A stretch of 63,514 bases of DNA from an uncultured Oscillospiraceae bacterium (lineage in GTDB: Bacteria > Bacillota > Clostridia > Oscillospirales > Oscillospiraceae): contig CATNCS010000007.1 of assembly GCA_950097245.1 (NCBI GenBank), forward strand, positions 1-63,514, written 5' to 3'. Under the pieces are notes generated by a model that was given only the letters and a program-made list of their open reading frames with translations, did no database searches and had not been told where the DNA came from. Positions 34,338-42,884 of this stretch are shown here, in pieces; the stretch's first letter is position 1, and each line of letters starts with the position of its first letter. The translations under genes and the position numbers were made by a program.

Positions 34338-34595
34338 ATGAAGCTCATCAACATCGGCTTTGGCAGCCTGGTGTCTGCCGGCCGGCTGGTGGCGGTGGTC
34401 AGTCCCGACTCCGCCCCCATCAAGCGCATGACCCAGGAGGCCCGGGAGCGGGGCATCCTCATTGACGCCACTTACGGCCGCAAGACGAAAGCGGTGCTGA
34501 TTATGGACAACGACCATGTGGTGCTGTCCGCCCTGTCTACCGAGGCCATAGCCGGCCGCCTGGAGGACGGGGACAGCGGGGAGGAGGAGCCATGA
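34338..34595 (+). CDS. remA: Extracellular matrix regulator RemA (DUF370)
   Basis: An 85-residue DNA-binding protein of the DUF370 family, in Bacillus an activator of matrix and osmoprotection genes. The start [20 protein letters not shown] is the family signature, followed by [19 protein letters not shown]. It lies between yicC and gmk as in most Firmicutes and overlaps the gmk ATG by 4 bases. Target genes in this organism cannot be inferred from the window. Confidence 0.92.
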   Translation: MKLINIGFGSLVSAGRLVAVVSPDSAPIKRMTQEARERGILIDATYGRKTKAVLIMDNDHVVLSALSTEAIAGRLEDGDSGEEEP

Positions 34596-35197
34596 AAAAA
34601 GAGAAGGGCCAGCTGATTGTGCTGTCCGGGCCGTCGGGCGTGGGCAAGAGCACTGTAATCGCCGAGCTGTTCAGCCAGCGGGACAACATCTACTTCTCCG
34701 TGTCCTACACCACCCGCCAGCCCCGGGTGGGGGAGCAGGACGGAGTGAACTACAACTTTGTGGGCCGGGCGGAGTTTGAGCGGATGATTGCCGCGGACGA
34801 GCTGCTGGAGTATGCCGAGTATGTGAACAACTACTACGGCACCTCCCTGAAGGCCATCCAGGACAAGCTGGACGCCGGGGTGGACGTGCTGCTGGACATC
34901 GAGGTCCAGGGGGCCGCCAAGGTGAGGGCCCGGTGCCCCGAGGCCCTGTTCATCTTTATCATCCCCCCCTCCTTTGAGGAGCTGTCCCGCCGCCTCCACC
35001 GCCGGAACACCGACAGCGAGGACGTGATTGTCGGCCGCCTGGAGAAGGCGAGGGTGGAGTTCAAGGAGATTCCCAACTACGACTACCTGGTGATCAACGA
35101 CAAGGTGTCCGGAGCTGTGGCAGAAATTGAGGCGATTCTCACCGCCGCTGAGTGCCGGGTGGACAATCGGAAGTCTATTCTGGCCCGATTTGCGTAA
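34592..35197 (+). CDS. gmk: Guanylate kinase
   Basis: Phosphorylates GMP to GDP. The 201-residue protein has the P-loop GPSGVGKST at 13-21, the GMP-binding region SYTTRQPR and VNYNFV, and the later LLDIEVQGA segment. Length and order are canonical. It is coupled to remA and followed by rpoZ after a single palindromic hairpin. Confidence 0.96.
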   Translation: MKKEKGQLIVLSGPSGVGKSTVIAELFSQRDNIYFSVSYTTRQPRVGEQDGVNYNFVGRAEFERMIAADELLEYAEYVNNYYGTSLKAIQDKLDAGVDVLLDIEVQGAAKVRARCPEALFIFIIPPSFEELSRRLHRRNTDSEDVIVGRLEKARVEFKEIPNYDYLVINDKVSGAVAEIEAILTAAECRVDNRKSILARFA

Positions 35198-35206
35198 TAA
35201 TGTTCT

Positions 35207-35233
35207 GTAGGGGCGGCCTTTGGCCGCCCCTGC
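35207..35233. repeat. Single hairpin of the GTAGGGG family (gmk-rpoZ gap)
   Basis: GTAGGGGCGGCC-TTT-GGCCGCCCCTGC: one hairpin only. It looks like a solo half of the two-hairpin element found elsewhere. Confidence 0.8.
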
Positions 35234-35268
35234 GGAAGCGATATTGAAATAAGTAAGGAGTCTTTATT

Positions 35269-35484
35269 ATGATGCTGTATCCCGCAATGAAGGATCTGCT
35301 GGAAAAGGTGCCCAGCCGCTATGAGCTGGTAAATGTGGTGGCCTGTCAGGCCCGCCGCATCGCCCGGGAGGCGGAGATGGCCGGCGAGCCTCTGGACGAG
35401 AAGCCGGTGAGCATCGCGATTCAGGCGGTGGCCGACGGCAAGCTGGAGAAAAAGACTGAGGAGCCGGAACAGGCGGAGCTGTAA
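35269..35484 (+). CDS. rpoZ: DNA-directed RNA polymerase subunit omega
   Basis: A 71-residue omega subunit that helps assemble RNA polymerase. The central segment SRYELVNVVACQARRIAREAE and the downstream KPVSIAIQAVADGKL are typical. A TAAGGAGTC ribosome site precedes the ATG. The position between gmk and priA is conserved in Firmicutes. The last ~12 residues are acidic and variable. Confidence 0.93.
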   Translation: MMLYPAMKDLLEKVPSRYELVNVVACQARRIAREAEMAGEPLDEKPVSIAIQAVADGKLEKKTEEPEQAEL

Positions 35485-35488
35485 TATG

Positions 35489-35566
35489 CAGGGGGCGGCG
35501 CCCTCGCCGTCCCGTTTTATTGGGTTGAACCAATGAGGCGGGCTGCCGAGGGCGGCGGCCCTTCCG
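35489..35566. repeat. Degenerate palindromic element (rpoZ-priA gap)
   Basis: Begins GCAGGGGGCGGC and carries inverted segments (GGGCGGCGCCCTCGCC and, facing it, GGGCTGCCGAGGGCGGCGGCCC). It ends near CCCTTCC without the usual CCCCTAC, so it is a diverged copy. Confidence 0.6.
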
Positions 35567-35584
35567 TTTTGGGTGGTGACAGCT

Positions 35585-38053
35585 GTGTCAAGAAAAATAG
35601 CGAAGGTGGCTGTCGCCAGGGCGGTGTACGCCATTGACAAGCCCTACGACTACCTGATCCCCCGGGAGCTGGAGGAGCGGCTGCGGCCCGGTATGCGGGT
35701 GCTGGTGCCCTTCGCTGCGGGGAACCGGGGGTCGGACGGGCTGGTGCTGTCCATCTATGAGGCGCCCTCCGGAGGAAAGGCCCTGAAATCCATCCAGTCC
35801 GTCCTGGACGAGGAGCCTGTGCTGGACGGCAAGGCCATTCAGCTTGCCCTGTGGATGCGGGAGCGGTACTTCTGCACCGTCTACGACTGCGTCAAGGCCA
35901 TGCTGCCGGCGGGACTGTATTTCTCCCTCCGGGACCGGGTGTCTATCCGGCCCGGGGTGGACCGGGAGCGGGCCTATGGGGCCGCCCAGGGCTCGGCCGC
36001 CGCCGTCCAGCTGCTGGATCTGCTGTGGAGCTGGGGCGGCAGGGGGGACATGGAGCAGATTCGCCTGGCCTTCGGGGTCAGGGACCCCAACCCCGCCATC
36101 CGCCGGCTGACGGACAGCGGAGTGGCTGCTGTGGAGACGGCCGCCCAGCGGGCAGTAGGGGACAAGAAGGAGAAGCTGGCGGTGCTGGCCGTCCCCACGG
36201 AGGACGCCATGGCCATGGTGGCCCCCCGGCGGAAGACCGCTCCCCTGCGCTACGCCGTGACCGAGCTGCTGTGCGCCCTGGGGGCCGCCTCCGCCAAGGA
36301 CCTGTGTTATTTCACCGGGGCCTCCCCCCAGACGCTGAAGTCCCTGGAAAAGAGCGGCATCCTCACCCTGGAGCAGCAGGAGGTGCTGCGCCGGGCCCCT
36401 CTGGAGGAGGTGCCTCCGGCCCGGCCCCCGGTGCTGAATGAGGAGCAGCAGGCGGCTTTTGAGGGGCTGGACGCCCTGGCCCGGCGGGAGACGCCCGCCG
36501 CCGCCCTGCTCTACGGGGTGACGGGCAGCGGCAAGACCCAGGTGTATATCCGCCTGATTCAGGAGACCCTGGCCCGGGGCCGGACCGCCCTGGTGCTGGT
36601 GCCTGAGATTGTCCTCACCCCCCAGCTGCTGCGTATTTTCGCCGCCCACTTTGGAAAGCAGGTGGCGGTGCTTCACAGCTCCCTCCGGGCGGGGGAGCGC
36701 TACGACGAGTGGAAGCGGGCCCACCGGGGGGAGGCCCAGGTGGTCATCGGCACCCGGTCGGCGGTCTTTGCCCCCCTGGACAACCTGGGCCTCATCATTC
36801 TGGACGAGGAGCAGGAGGCCAGCTACAAGTCGGAGAACGTCCCCCGGTACCACGCCCGGGAGGTGGCCAAGTACCGCTGCGTCCAGAACAATGCCCTGCT
36901 GGTGCTGGGGTCGGCCACCCCGTCGGTGGAGACCATGTACCAGGCCCGGGAGGGCCAGATCGGACTGTTTCAGCTGAGAGCACGCTACAATCAGAAGGCC
37001 CTGCCCCAGGTGCTCATTGTGGACCTGAAGGAGGAGCTGCGCCAGGGAAACGCCGGCTCCATCAGCTCCGTCCTGCGGGAGGAGCTGGCGGAGAACTTCA
37101 GGCGGGAGGAGCAGGCCATTCTGTTCCTTAACCGCCGGGGGGCCAGCCGGATGGTGTCCTGCGGGGAGTGCGGGGAGGTTCCCGAGTGCCCCCGGTGCTC
37201 GGTAAAGCTGACCTACCACTCGGCCAACAACCGGCTGATGTGTCACCACTGCGGCTTCTCCCGGCCCCTGCCCCCGGTGTGCCCCTCCTGCGGGGGGCTG
37301 CTGAACTTTGTGGGCACCGGCACCCAGCGGGTGGAGGAGGAGCTGCGGGACCTGTTCCCCTGGGCGGAGGTGCTGCGGATGGACACGGATACCGTCTCCG
37401 CCGCCCACCCCCACGAGGAGCTGCTGGACCGCTTCCGAACCCGGCGCATCCCCGTCCTGGTGGGCACCCAGATGGTGGCCAAGGGGCTGGACTTTGAAAA
37501 CGTCACCCTGGTAGGGGTGATCGCGCCGGACCTGTCCCTCTATGTGGACGACTTCCGGGCGGGGGAGCGGACCTTTTCCCTTCTGACCCAGGTGGTAGGC
37601 CGGGCGGGACGGGGGGAGAAGCGGGGGAGAGCGGTGATTCAGACCTTTACCCCCAACAACGATGTCATCCGCTGTGCCGCCCGGCAGGACTACGACGGCT
37701 TCTATGAGCAGGAGATCCAGCTGCGCCGGCTGAGGGGCGACCCGCCCTTTGCCCAGCATGTGGTGCTCACCGCCTCCGGGCTGGAGGAAGGGGCCGTCCT
37801 GCGGTGCTGTACCCGGCTGCGCCGGGCCCTGGAGCAGTCCCTGCCCGGGCTGTCGGGGGACTGGCAGCTGCTTGGCCCCGCCCCCGCCAGTCTGGCCAGG
37901 GTGAACAACCGCTACCGCTACCGCCTTACCCTTACCGGCCGGCCGGAGAGAGAATTTCGGACCCTGGTGGCCCATCTCCTCCAGGCGGCCCACAGAGACA
38001 AGGAAAACAAGGGCGTCTCCGTCTACGCGGATGTGGACCCCTATAATAGTTAG
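35585..38053 (+). CDS. priA: Primosomal protein N' (replication restart helicase PriA)
   Basis: 3'-to-5' helicase that reloads the replisome at stalled forks. From the GTG at 35585 the protein has 822 residues: an N-terminal DNA-binding region, Walker A GVTGSGKT at 311-318, Walker B DEEQ at 407-410, a zinc-binding cysteine cluster starting at Cys526 (CGECGEVPECPRC, then CHHCG and CPSCG), and C-terminal helicase motifs. A GTG at 35573 is also possible, but the GGTGG ahead of 35585 is better spaced. It is followed by def and fmt as in most bacteria. Confidence 0.94.
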   Translation: MSRKIAKVAVARAVYAIDKPYDYLIPRELEERLRPGMRVLVPFAAGNRGSDGLVLSIYEAPSGGKALKSIQSVLDEEPVLDGKAIQLALWMRERYFCTVYDCVKAMLPAGLYFSLRDRVSIRPGVDRERAYGAAQGSAAAVQLLDLLWSWGGRGDMEQIRLAFGVRDPNPAIRRLTDSGVAAVETAAQRAVGDKKEKLAVLAVPTEDAMAMVAPRRKTAPLRYAVTELLCALGAASAKDLCYFTGASPQTLKSLEKSGILTLEQQEVLRRAPLEEVPPARPPVLNEEQQAAFEGLDALARRETPAAALLYGVTGSGKTQVYIRLIQETLARGRTALVLVPEIVLTPQLLRIFAAHFGKQVAVLHSSLRAGERYDEWKRAHRGEAQVVIGTRSAVFAPLDNLGLIILDEEQEASYKSENVPRYHAREVAKYRCVQNNALLVLGSATPSVETMYQAREGQIGLFQLRARYNQKALPQVLIVDLKEELRQGNAGSISSVLREELAENFRREEQAILFLNRRGASRMVSCGECGEVPECPRCSVKLTYHSANNRLMCHHCGFSRPLPPVCPSCGGLLNFVGTGTQRVEEELRDLFPWAEVLRMDTDTVSAAHPHEELLDRFRTRRIPVLVGTQMVAKGLDFENVTLVGVIAPDLSLYVDDFRAGERTFSLLTQVVGRAGRGEKRGRAVIQTFTPNNDVIRCAARQDYDGFYEQEIQLRRLRGDPPFAQHVVLTASGLEEGAVLRCCTRLRRALEQSLPGLSGDWQLLGPAPASLARVNNRYRYRLTLTGRPEREFRTLVAHLLQAAHRDKENKGVSVYADVDPYNS

Positions 38054-38068
38054 TTAGGAGAAAGAAGT

Positions 38069-38602
38069 ATGTCGATACGTACGATTTTGACCCAGGGAGA
38101 CCCCGCGCTGAACAAGGTGTGTCATCCGGTGACCCGGTTTGACGAGAAGCTGGCCGACCTGCTGGACGATCTGAAGGAGACGCTGTCAGAGGCCAACGGC
38201 GTCGGGCTGGCGGCCCCTCAGATCGGCATCCTGCGCCGGGCGGTCATCGTGGTGCCCGACCCGGAGGTCGACGAGATGATCGAGCTGGTCAACCCGGAGC
38301 TCCTGGCCCAGGAGGGAGAGGACGACGGCTGGGAGGGCTGCCTCTCTCTGCCCGGCATGTGGGGCAAGGTGAAGCGGCCCAAGTGGGTGAAGGTGCGGGC
38401 CCAGGACAGGCACGGCGACTGGTTTGAGATCGAGGGGACGGAGATGGCCGCCCGCTGTTACTGCCATGAGCTGGAGCATCTGGAGGGCCATATGTACGAC
38501 GAGCACACCGACAGGCTCTATACCGCCGAGGAGCTGGACGCGATTATGACCCAGGAGGAGAAGGAGGAGAACGCCAGGCGGAGAAGGAGGCGGCGGAGAT
38601 GA
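38069..38602 (+). CDS. def: Peptide deformylase
   Basis: Removes the N-formyl group from new proteins. The 177-residue metallo-hydrolase has the three motifs GVGLAAPQ (44-51), EGCLS (89-93, Cys ligand) and HELEH (133-137, His ligands and catalytic Glu). The C-terminus is a short Arg-rich tail. It overlaps fmt by 4 bases; Fmt adds the formyl group that Def removes, so the pair is functionally linked. Confidence 0.96.
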   Translation: MSIRTILTQGDPALNKVCHPVTRFDEKLADLLDDLKETLSEANGVGLAAPQIGILRRAVIVVPDPEVDEMIELVNPELLAQEGEDDGWEGCLSLPGMWGKVKRPKWVKVRAQDRHGDWFEIEGTEMAARCYCHELEHLEGHMYDEHTDRLYTAEELDAIMTQEEKEENARRRRRRRR

Positions 38603-39534
38603 GAATCGTCTTTATGGGCACCCCCGAGTTTGCCATCCCCTCTCTCAAGGCGCTGATTGGCGGGTATGAGGTGGTGGGGGTGTTCTGCCAGCCGGATAAG
38701 CCGGTGGGCCGGCATCAAAACAAGCTGGAGCCCCCTATCGTGAAGCGGTGCACCCTCAACTATAACACCATCGGGTACAACATCCCGGTCTATCAGCCGG
38801 AGACCCTGCGGGACGGGGCCGCCCTGGCCATTTTGAAGGAGCTGGACCCGGAGCTGATCGTGGTGGCGGCCTACGGCCGCTTCCTCCCCGACGAGATTTT
38901 GAACCTGCCCCCCAGGGGGTGCATCAACGTCCACTCCTCCCTCCTGCCCAAGTACCGGGGCTCCGCCCCCATCAACTGGGCTATCCTCAACGGAGAATCG
39001 GAGACCGGCGTCACCATCCAGCGCATGGCCCACGACATGGACGCGGGGGACATCATCCTCCAGCAGTCCACCCCCATCCACCAGTCGGAGACGGCGGGTA
39101 TGCTTTACGGCCGGCTGGCGGAGCTGGGCGGAAAGCTGGTGGTGGAGGCCGTGGCCCAGATTGAGGCCGGGACGGCCCGCTACACCCCCCAGGACCACGC
39201 GAAGGCCACCCCGGCCCCTATGCTGTCCAAGGCCCTGTCCCCGGTGGACTGGACCCGGAGCGCCCAGGAGATTTATAACCAGATCCGGGGACTGGACCCC
39301 TGGCCGGGGGCCTCCACGGATGTGATTTCCGGCGAGCCCATCAAGCTCTGGGGGGGGCAAGTGGTGGAGAAGCACACCGATGCCCTCCCTGGCGCCATCG
39401 CCGCCGCCGATAAAAACGGCATAGATGTGGCCTGCGGAGACGGAAACGTCCTGCGCATCCTGGAGCTCCAGCCCCCCGGAAAAAAGAAAATGACCGCCGC
39501 CGCCTACCTGGCGGGACACCCGATTCAGGTGTGA
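38599..39534 (+). CDS. fmt: Methionyl-tRNA formyltransferase
   Basis: Formylates initiator Met-tRNA using 10-formyltetrahydrofolate. The 311-residue protein starts MRIVFMGTPEFAIPSL, has the catalytic region NVHSSLLPKYRGSAPINWAI (Asn and His conserved), AGDIILQ, and a C-terminal OB-fold domain. It is coupled to def. A double palindromic element separates it from rsmB. Confidence 0.96.
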   Translation: MRIVFMGTPEFAIPSLKALIGGYEVVGVFCQPDKPVGRHQNKLEPPIVKRCTLNYNTIGYNIPVYQPETLRDGAALAILKELDPELIVVAAYGRFLPDEILNLPPRGCINVHSSLLPKYRGSAPINWAILNGESETGVTIQRMAHDMDAGDIILQQSTPIHQSETAGMLYGRLAELGGKLVVEAVAQIEAGTARYTPQDHAKATPAPMLSKALSPVDWTRSAQEIYNQIRGLDPWPGASTDVISGEPIKLWGGQVVEKHTDALPGAIAAADKNGIDVACGDGNVLRILELQPPGKKKMTAAAYLAGHPIQV

Positions 39535-39540
39535 TACAGG

Positions 39541-39565
39541 GTAGGGGACGGGCTCCGTCCCTTAC
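39541..39565. repeat. Solo GTAGGGG-type hairpin after fmt
   Basis: GTAGGGGACGGGCTCCGTCC followed by CTTAC: one hairpin with a different core (GGGACGGGCTCCGTCCC). Confidence 0.75.
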
Positions 39566-39578
39566 GGATGACAGCCAT

Positions 39579-39650
39579 GTAGGGGCGCACATTGTGCGCC
39601 CGTCCAGCCCCGGGATGGGATAACGGCGGGCGGACAATGTCCGCCCCTAC
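39579..39650. repeat. GTAGGGG-type palindromic element (fmt-rsmB gap)
   Basis: GTAGGGGCGC starts at 39579 and CCGCCCCTAC ends at 39650. The cores are GGGCGCACATTGTGCGCCC and GGGCGGACAATGTCCGCCC. The first has changed from GCGG to GCGC on one side and from CCGC to GCGC on the other, which keeps the pairing intact. Confidence 0.85.
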
Positions 39651-39677
39651 ACCAGCAACAGAGGGAGGTAGATGTCC

Positions 39678-41006
39678 ATGGACGCCCGGGAAGCGGCGCT
39701 GCTGGCGCTGAACGACTGCCAGCGGCAGGGGGGATGGTCGGATGCCATCCTGAAAAAGCGGCTGGCCTCCGCCGGTCTGGACAGCCGGGACGGGGCATTG
39801 GCCACCCAGCTGTGCTTCGGCGTGCTGCAGAACCGGCTGCTGCTGGACTTCTATCTGTCCCACTTCTCCAACCTGCCCCTGAGGCGGATGGAGGGCCGGG
39901 TGGTGGAGGCCTTGCGGCTGGGGGCCTATCAGATGCTGTTCCTGGACAAGATCCCCCACAGCGCGGCGGTGAACACCTCCGTAGAGCTGACCCGGAAGCA
40001 CTGCAAGAACCCCCGGGCGGCGGGGATGGTCAACGGCATCCTGCGCAGCCTGGAGCGCAACCGGAACAGTCTGCCCACCATCCCACAGACCGACCCGGTG
40101 AGCTATCTGTCCACCCTCTACTCCCACCCGGAGTGGCTGGTGAGGGAATTTCTCACCGCCCTGGGCAGCGAGGAGACGGCCAGACTGCTGTCCGCCAACA
40201 ACGGACAGGCCCCCATCACCGCCATGGCCAACACCACCAGAACCACCGTGGAGGGGTTGGGGGCGGCGCTGGAGGGGGAGGGAGTGGCGGCTCAGCCCCA
40301 CCCCTGGCTGGCAGACTGCCTGATTCTGACCAAAACGGGCAATTTGGAGCGGCTGAACGCCTTTCAGGACGGCCTGTTCTACATTCAGGACCCCGCCAGC
40401 AAGCTGGACGCCCTGGCCCTGGACCCACAGCCCGGCATGCGGGTGCTGGACTGCTGTGCCGCCCCTGGCGGCAAGAGCTTCGCCTGCGCCATCCGGATGG
40501 AGGGCAGGGGAGAGGTGATCGCCTGCGACCTCCACCCCCACAAAAAGAAGCTGATTCAGGCCGGGGCCAACCGCCTGGGCCTTGAAAATATTACCCCCAT
40601 GACCGCCGACGGCAAGACCTTCCGCCCCGAGTGGGAAAATGCCTTCGACCGGGTGCTGGTGGACGCCCCCTGCTCCGGCCTGGGGGTCATCCGGAAGAAG
40701 CCGGACATCCGCTACAAGGACCCGGACCCCTTGAAGGACCTGCCTCAGGTCCAGCGGGCCATCCTGGACAACGCAGCCCGGTATGTGCGCCCCGGCGGGG
40801 TGCTGGTCTACTCCACCTGCACCCTCCTGCGTCGGGAGAACGAGGAGGTGGCCCTGGGCTTTTTGAAGGACCACCCGGACTTCAGGGCGGAGGGCTTCCG
40901 CCTGCCCGAGTACGTGGGGGACGCCCGGACCGGGATGCTCACCCTCTGGCCCCACCGCCAGGGGACGGACGGATTCTTTATCAGCAAATTCCGCAAAGAG
41001 GAGTGA
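39678..41006 (+). CDS. rsmB: 16S rRNA (cytosine-967-C5)-methyltransferase
   Basis: Methylates C967 of 16S rRNA with S-adenosylmethionine. The 442-residue protein has an N-terminal NusB-like helical domain (about 1-130) and a C-terminal methyltransferase domain with CCAAPGGKSFACA, DAPCSGLGV and the catalytic cysteine in YSTCTL. The ATG at 39678 is preferred over the one at 39672 because GGGAGG is then 9 bases away. rlmN follows after 5 bases. Confidence 0.94.
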   Translation: MDAREAALLALNDCQRQGGWSDAILKKRLASAGLDSRDGALATQLCFGVLQNRLLLDFYLSHFSNLPLRRMEGRVVEALRLGAYQMLFLDKIPHSAAVNTSVELTRKHCKNPRAAGMVNGILRSLERNRNSLPTIPQTDPVSYLSTLYSHPEWLVREFLTALGSEETARLLSANNGQAPITAMANTTRTTVEGLGAALEGEGVAAQPHPWLADCLILTKTGNLERLNAFQDGLFYIQDPASKLDALALDPQPGMRVLDCCAAPGGKSFACAIRMEGRGEVIACDLHPHKKKLIQAGANRLGLENITPMTADGKTFRPEWENAFDRVLVDAPCSGLGVIRKKPDIRYKDPDPLKDLPQVQRAILDNAARYVRPGGVLVYSTCTLLRRENEEVALGFLKDHPDFRAEGFRLPEYVGDARTGMLTLWPHRQGTDGFFISKFRKEE

Positions 41007-41011
41007 ACTCT

Positions 41012-42037
41012 TTGGTTGACATAAAATCCATGACCCCCGAGGAGCTGGCCGCCTGGCTGAAGGAGCTGGGGGAGCCCGCCTTCCGGGCCGGGCAGGTGTT
41101 CCAGTGGCTGTACCGGGGCGTCACCTCCTTTGAGGAGATGACAAACCTGCCCAAGGCCCTGCGCCAAAAGCTGGAGGAGACCGCCCTCCTGGCCCCGCCC
41201 ACGGTGGCCCGAAAGCAGGAGTCGGCCCAGGACGGCACCATCAAATACCTGTGGCGGCTGGCCGACGGCAACTGCGTGGAGTCGGTGCTCATGCGCTACC
41301 GCCACGGCAACACGGTGTGCATCTCCTGCCAGGTGGGGTGCCGGATGGGGTGCGCCTTCTGTGCCTCCACCATCGCGGGGAAGGTCCGGGACCTGAGCCC
41401 CGCAGAAATGTTGGACCAGGTGCTTTTTACCCAAATTGACAGTGGAGCCCCTGTTTCCAACATCGTTTTAATGGGAATCGGGGAGCCGCTGGACAATTTT
41501 GACACAGTTTTGCGCTTTTTGACCCTGGTAAACCACCCGGGCGGGCTGAATATCGGCATGCGGCATATCTCCCTGTCCACCTGCGGTTTAGTGGAGCAAA
41601 TTGACAAACTGGCCCGACATGAGTTACAATTAACTTTATCGGTATCTCTCCACGCGCCGGACGACGAGACCCGGAGCAGAATTATGCCGGTGAATCGCAG
41701 TGTGGGCGTGGAGAAGCTGCTGGAGACCTGCCGCCGGTACTTTGAGAAAACCGGCCGGCGCATCTCCTACGAGTACGCCATGATCGACGGGGTGAACGAC
41801 GCCGACTGGCAGGCCGACCTGCTGGCCAAACGGCTGCGGGGCGCGCCGGCCCATGTAAATCTCATCCCCCTCAACGAAGTGGAGGAGAGCCCCCTGAAGC
41901 CCAGCCGCCGGGTGGCGGCCTTTCAGAAGCGCCTGGAGGGGCACGGCGTGACCGTCACCGTCCGGCGGAAGCTGGGGGGCGACATCGACGCCTCCTGCGG
42001 CCAGCTGCGCCGCAAGGCGATGGAGAACGGCGCGTAG
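41012..42037 (+). CDS. rlmN: 23S rRNA (adenine-2503-C2)-methyltransferase RlmN
   Basis: Radical-SAM enzyme that methylates A2503 of 23S rRNA (and tRNA A37). The 341-residue protein has the iron-sulfur motif CxxxCxxC at Cys110, Cys114 and Cys117 (in CRMGCAFC). The C-terminal catalytic cysteine is in GDIDASCGQL. The start is a TTG at 41012 behind AAAGAGGAG; the open frame continues upstream through rsmB. The TAG stop is part of the GTAGGGG end of a palindromic element. Confidence 0.94.
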   Translation: MVDIKSMTPEELAAWLKELGEPAFRAGQVFQWLYRGVTSFEEMTNLPKALRQKLEETALLAPPTVARKQESAQDGTIKYLWRLADGNCVESVLMRYRHGNTVCISCQVGCRMGCAFCASTIAGKVRDLSPAEMLDQVLFTQIDSGAPVSNIVLMGIGEPLDNFDTVLRFLTLVNHPGGLNIGMRHISLSTCGLVEQIDKLARHELQLTLSVSLHAPDDETRSRIMPVNRSVGVEKLLETCRRYFEKTGRRISYEYAMIDGVNDADWQADLLAKRLRGAPAHVNLIPLNEVEESPLKPSRRVAAFQKRLEGHGVTVTVRRKLGGDIDASCGQLRRKAMENGA

Positions 42038-42105
42038 GGGCGGATAATATCCGCCCGCCTTGCAACGTGCTGGGGATTTAACGGGCGGATAATATCCGCC
42101 CCTAC
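42034..42105. repeat. GTAGGGG-type palindromic element (rlmN-PP2C gap)
   Basis: GTAGGGGCGG starts at 42034 (its TAG is the rlmN stop) and CCGCCCCTAC ends at 42105. Both hairpin cores are GGGCGGATAATATCCGCCC. Confidence 0.87.
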
Positions 42106-42143
42106 ATAGAGACGCGACAAAGCAAGAAACGAGGTTGAGCGCT

Positions 42144-42863
42144 ATGCAGGTGTGGGGAGTAACCGACCGCGGAGCGGTACGCCAACAGAATCAGGACGCC
42201 TACGCGGCCAGAGTGCTGGAGGATGGCAGGGTGATTGCCCTGGTGTGCGACGGCATGGGGGGCGCCCGGGCGGGCAACGTGGCCAGCACTATGGCGGTGG
42301 AGCTGTTTATGGAGGAGTTCCTCAAGGCGGGCCAGGACGGCCCTGTGGAGGAGCGGATGGGCCATGCCGCCTCAGTGGCCAACCAGGCGGTTTTTGACCG
42401 CTCCGTCCACGACGACAGCTGTGCCGGCATGGGCACCACCATGGTGGCGGTGCTGGCCGGAGAGAGGGAGGCAGTCATCCTCAACGAGGGGGACAGCCGG
42501 GCCTACCACATCAACAGCGAGGGAATTGTGCTGGTCACCCGGGACCACTCCCTGGTGGAGGACCTGGTGGAGCGGGGAGAGCTCACCCGGGAGCAGGCCC
42601 GCACCCACCCCCACAAGAACCTGATTACCCGGGCCCTGGGGGCGGAGCCCATCCTCATGGCCGACTGCTTCCGCCAGGCCCTGTCCCGGGGGGACTACCT
42701 TCTGCTGTGCAGCGACGGGCTGAGCAATGTGGTCAACGAGCAGGAGATGCTCTACGAGGTCATCCACGGCGGCGAGGAGGCCCAGTGCTGCCAGCGGCTG
42801 CTGGATATCGCCCTCAGCCGGGGCGCGCCGGACAATGTGACGGCGGTGCTGGTAAAACGCTGA
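42144..42863 (+). CDS. prpC: PP2C-type serine/threonine phosphatase (PrpC/Stp)
   Basis: Dephosphorylates substrates of the adjacent PASTA kinase. The 239-residue protein has the PP2C metal motifs: Asp in QNQDAY, DGMGG (36-40), MGTTMV, GDSRAY and the late SDGLSN and PDNVTAVLV. The ATG at 42144 has GAGGTTGAGC upstream; an upstream TTG at 42135 is too close to it. It precedes prkC by 21 bases, the standard pair in Firmicutes. Confidence 0.94.
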   Translation: MQVWGVTDRGAVRQQNQDAYAARVLEDGRVIALVCDGMGGARAGNVASTMAVELFMEEFLKAGQDGPVEERMGHAASVANQAVFDRSVHDDSCAGMGTTMVAVLAGEREAVILNEGDSRAYHINSEGIVLVTRDHSLVEDLVERGELTREQARTHPHKNLITRALGAEPILMADCFRQALSRGDYLLLCSDGLSNVVNEQEMLYEVIHGGEEAQCCQRLLDIALSRGAPDNVTAVLVKR

Positions 42864-42884
42864 AGAATAAGGAGGATATTTACC

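Noticed and set aside
35588-37993. Long open frame (about 800 codons) on the strand opposite priA
   Set aside because: GC-rich shadow of priA: the real protein is clear on the plus strand, and the opposite frame shows only His/Gly/Leu/Val-rich text with no family motif. The same applies to similar frames opposite thrC, tig, lon, prkC, ftsH and the WG-repeat gene.
40631-41011. RlmN starting inside rsmB
   Set aside because: This part is the rsmB coding region in another frame. The TTG at 41012 has a good ribosome site.
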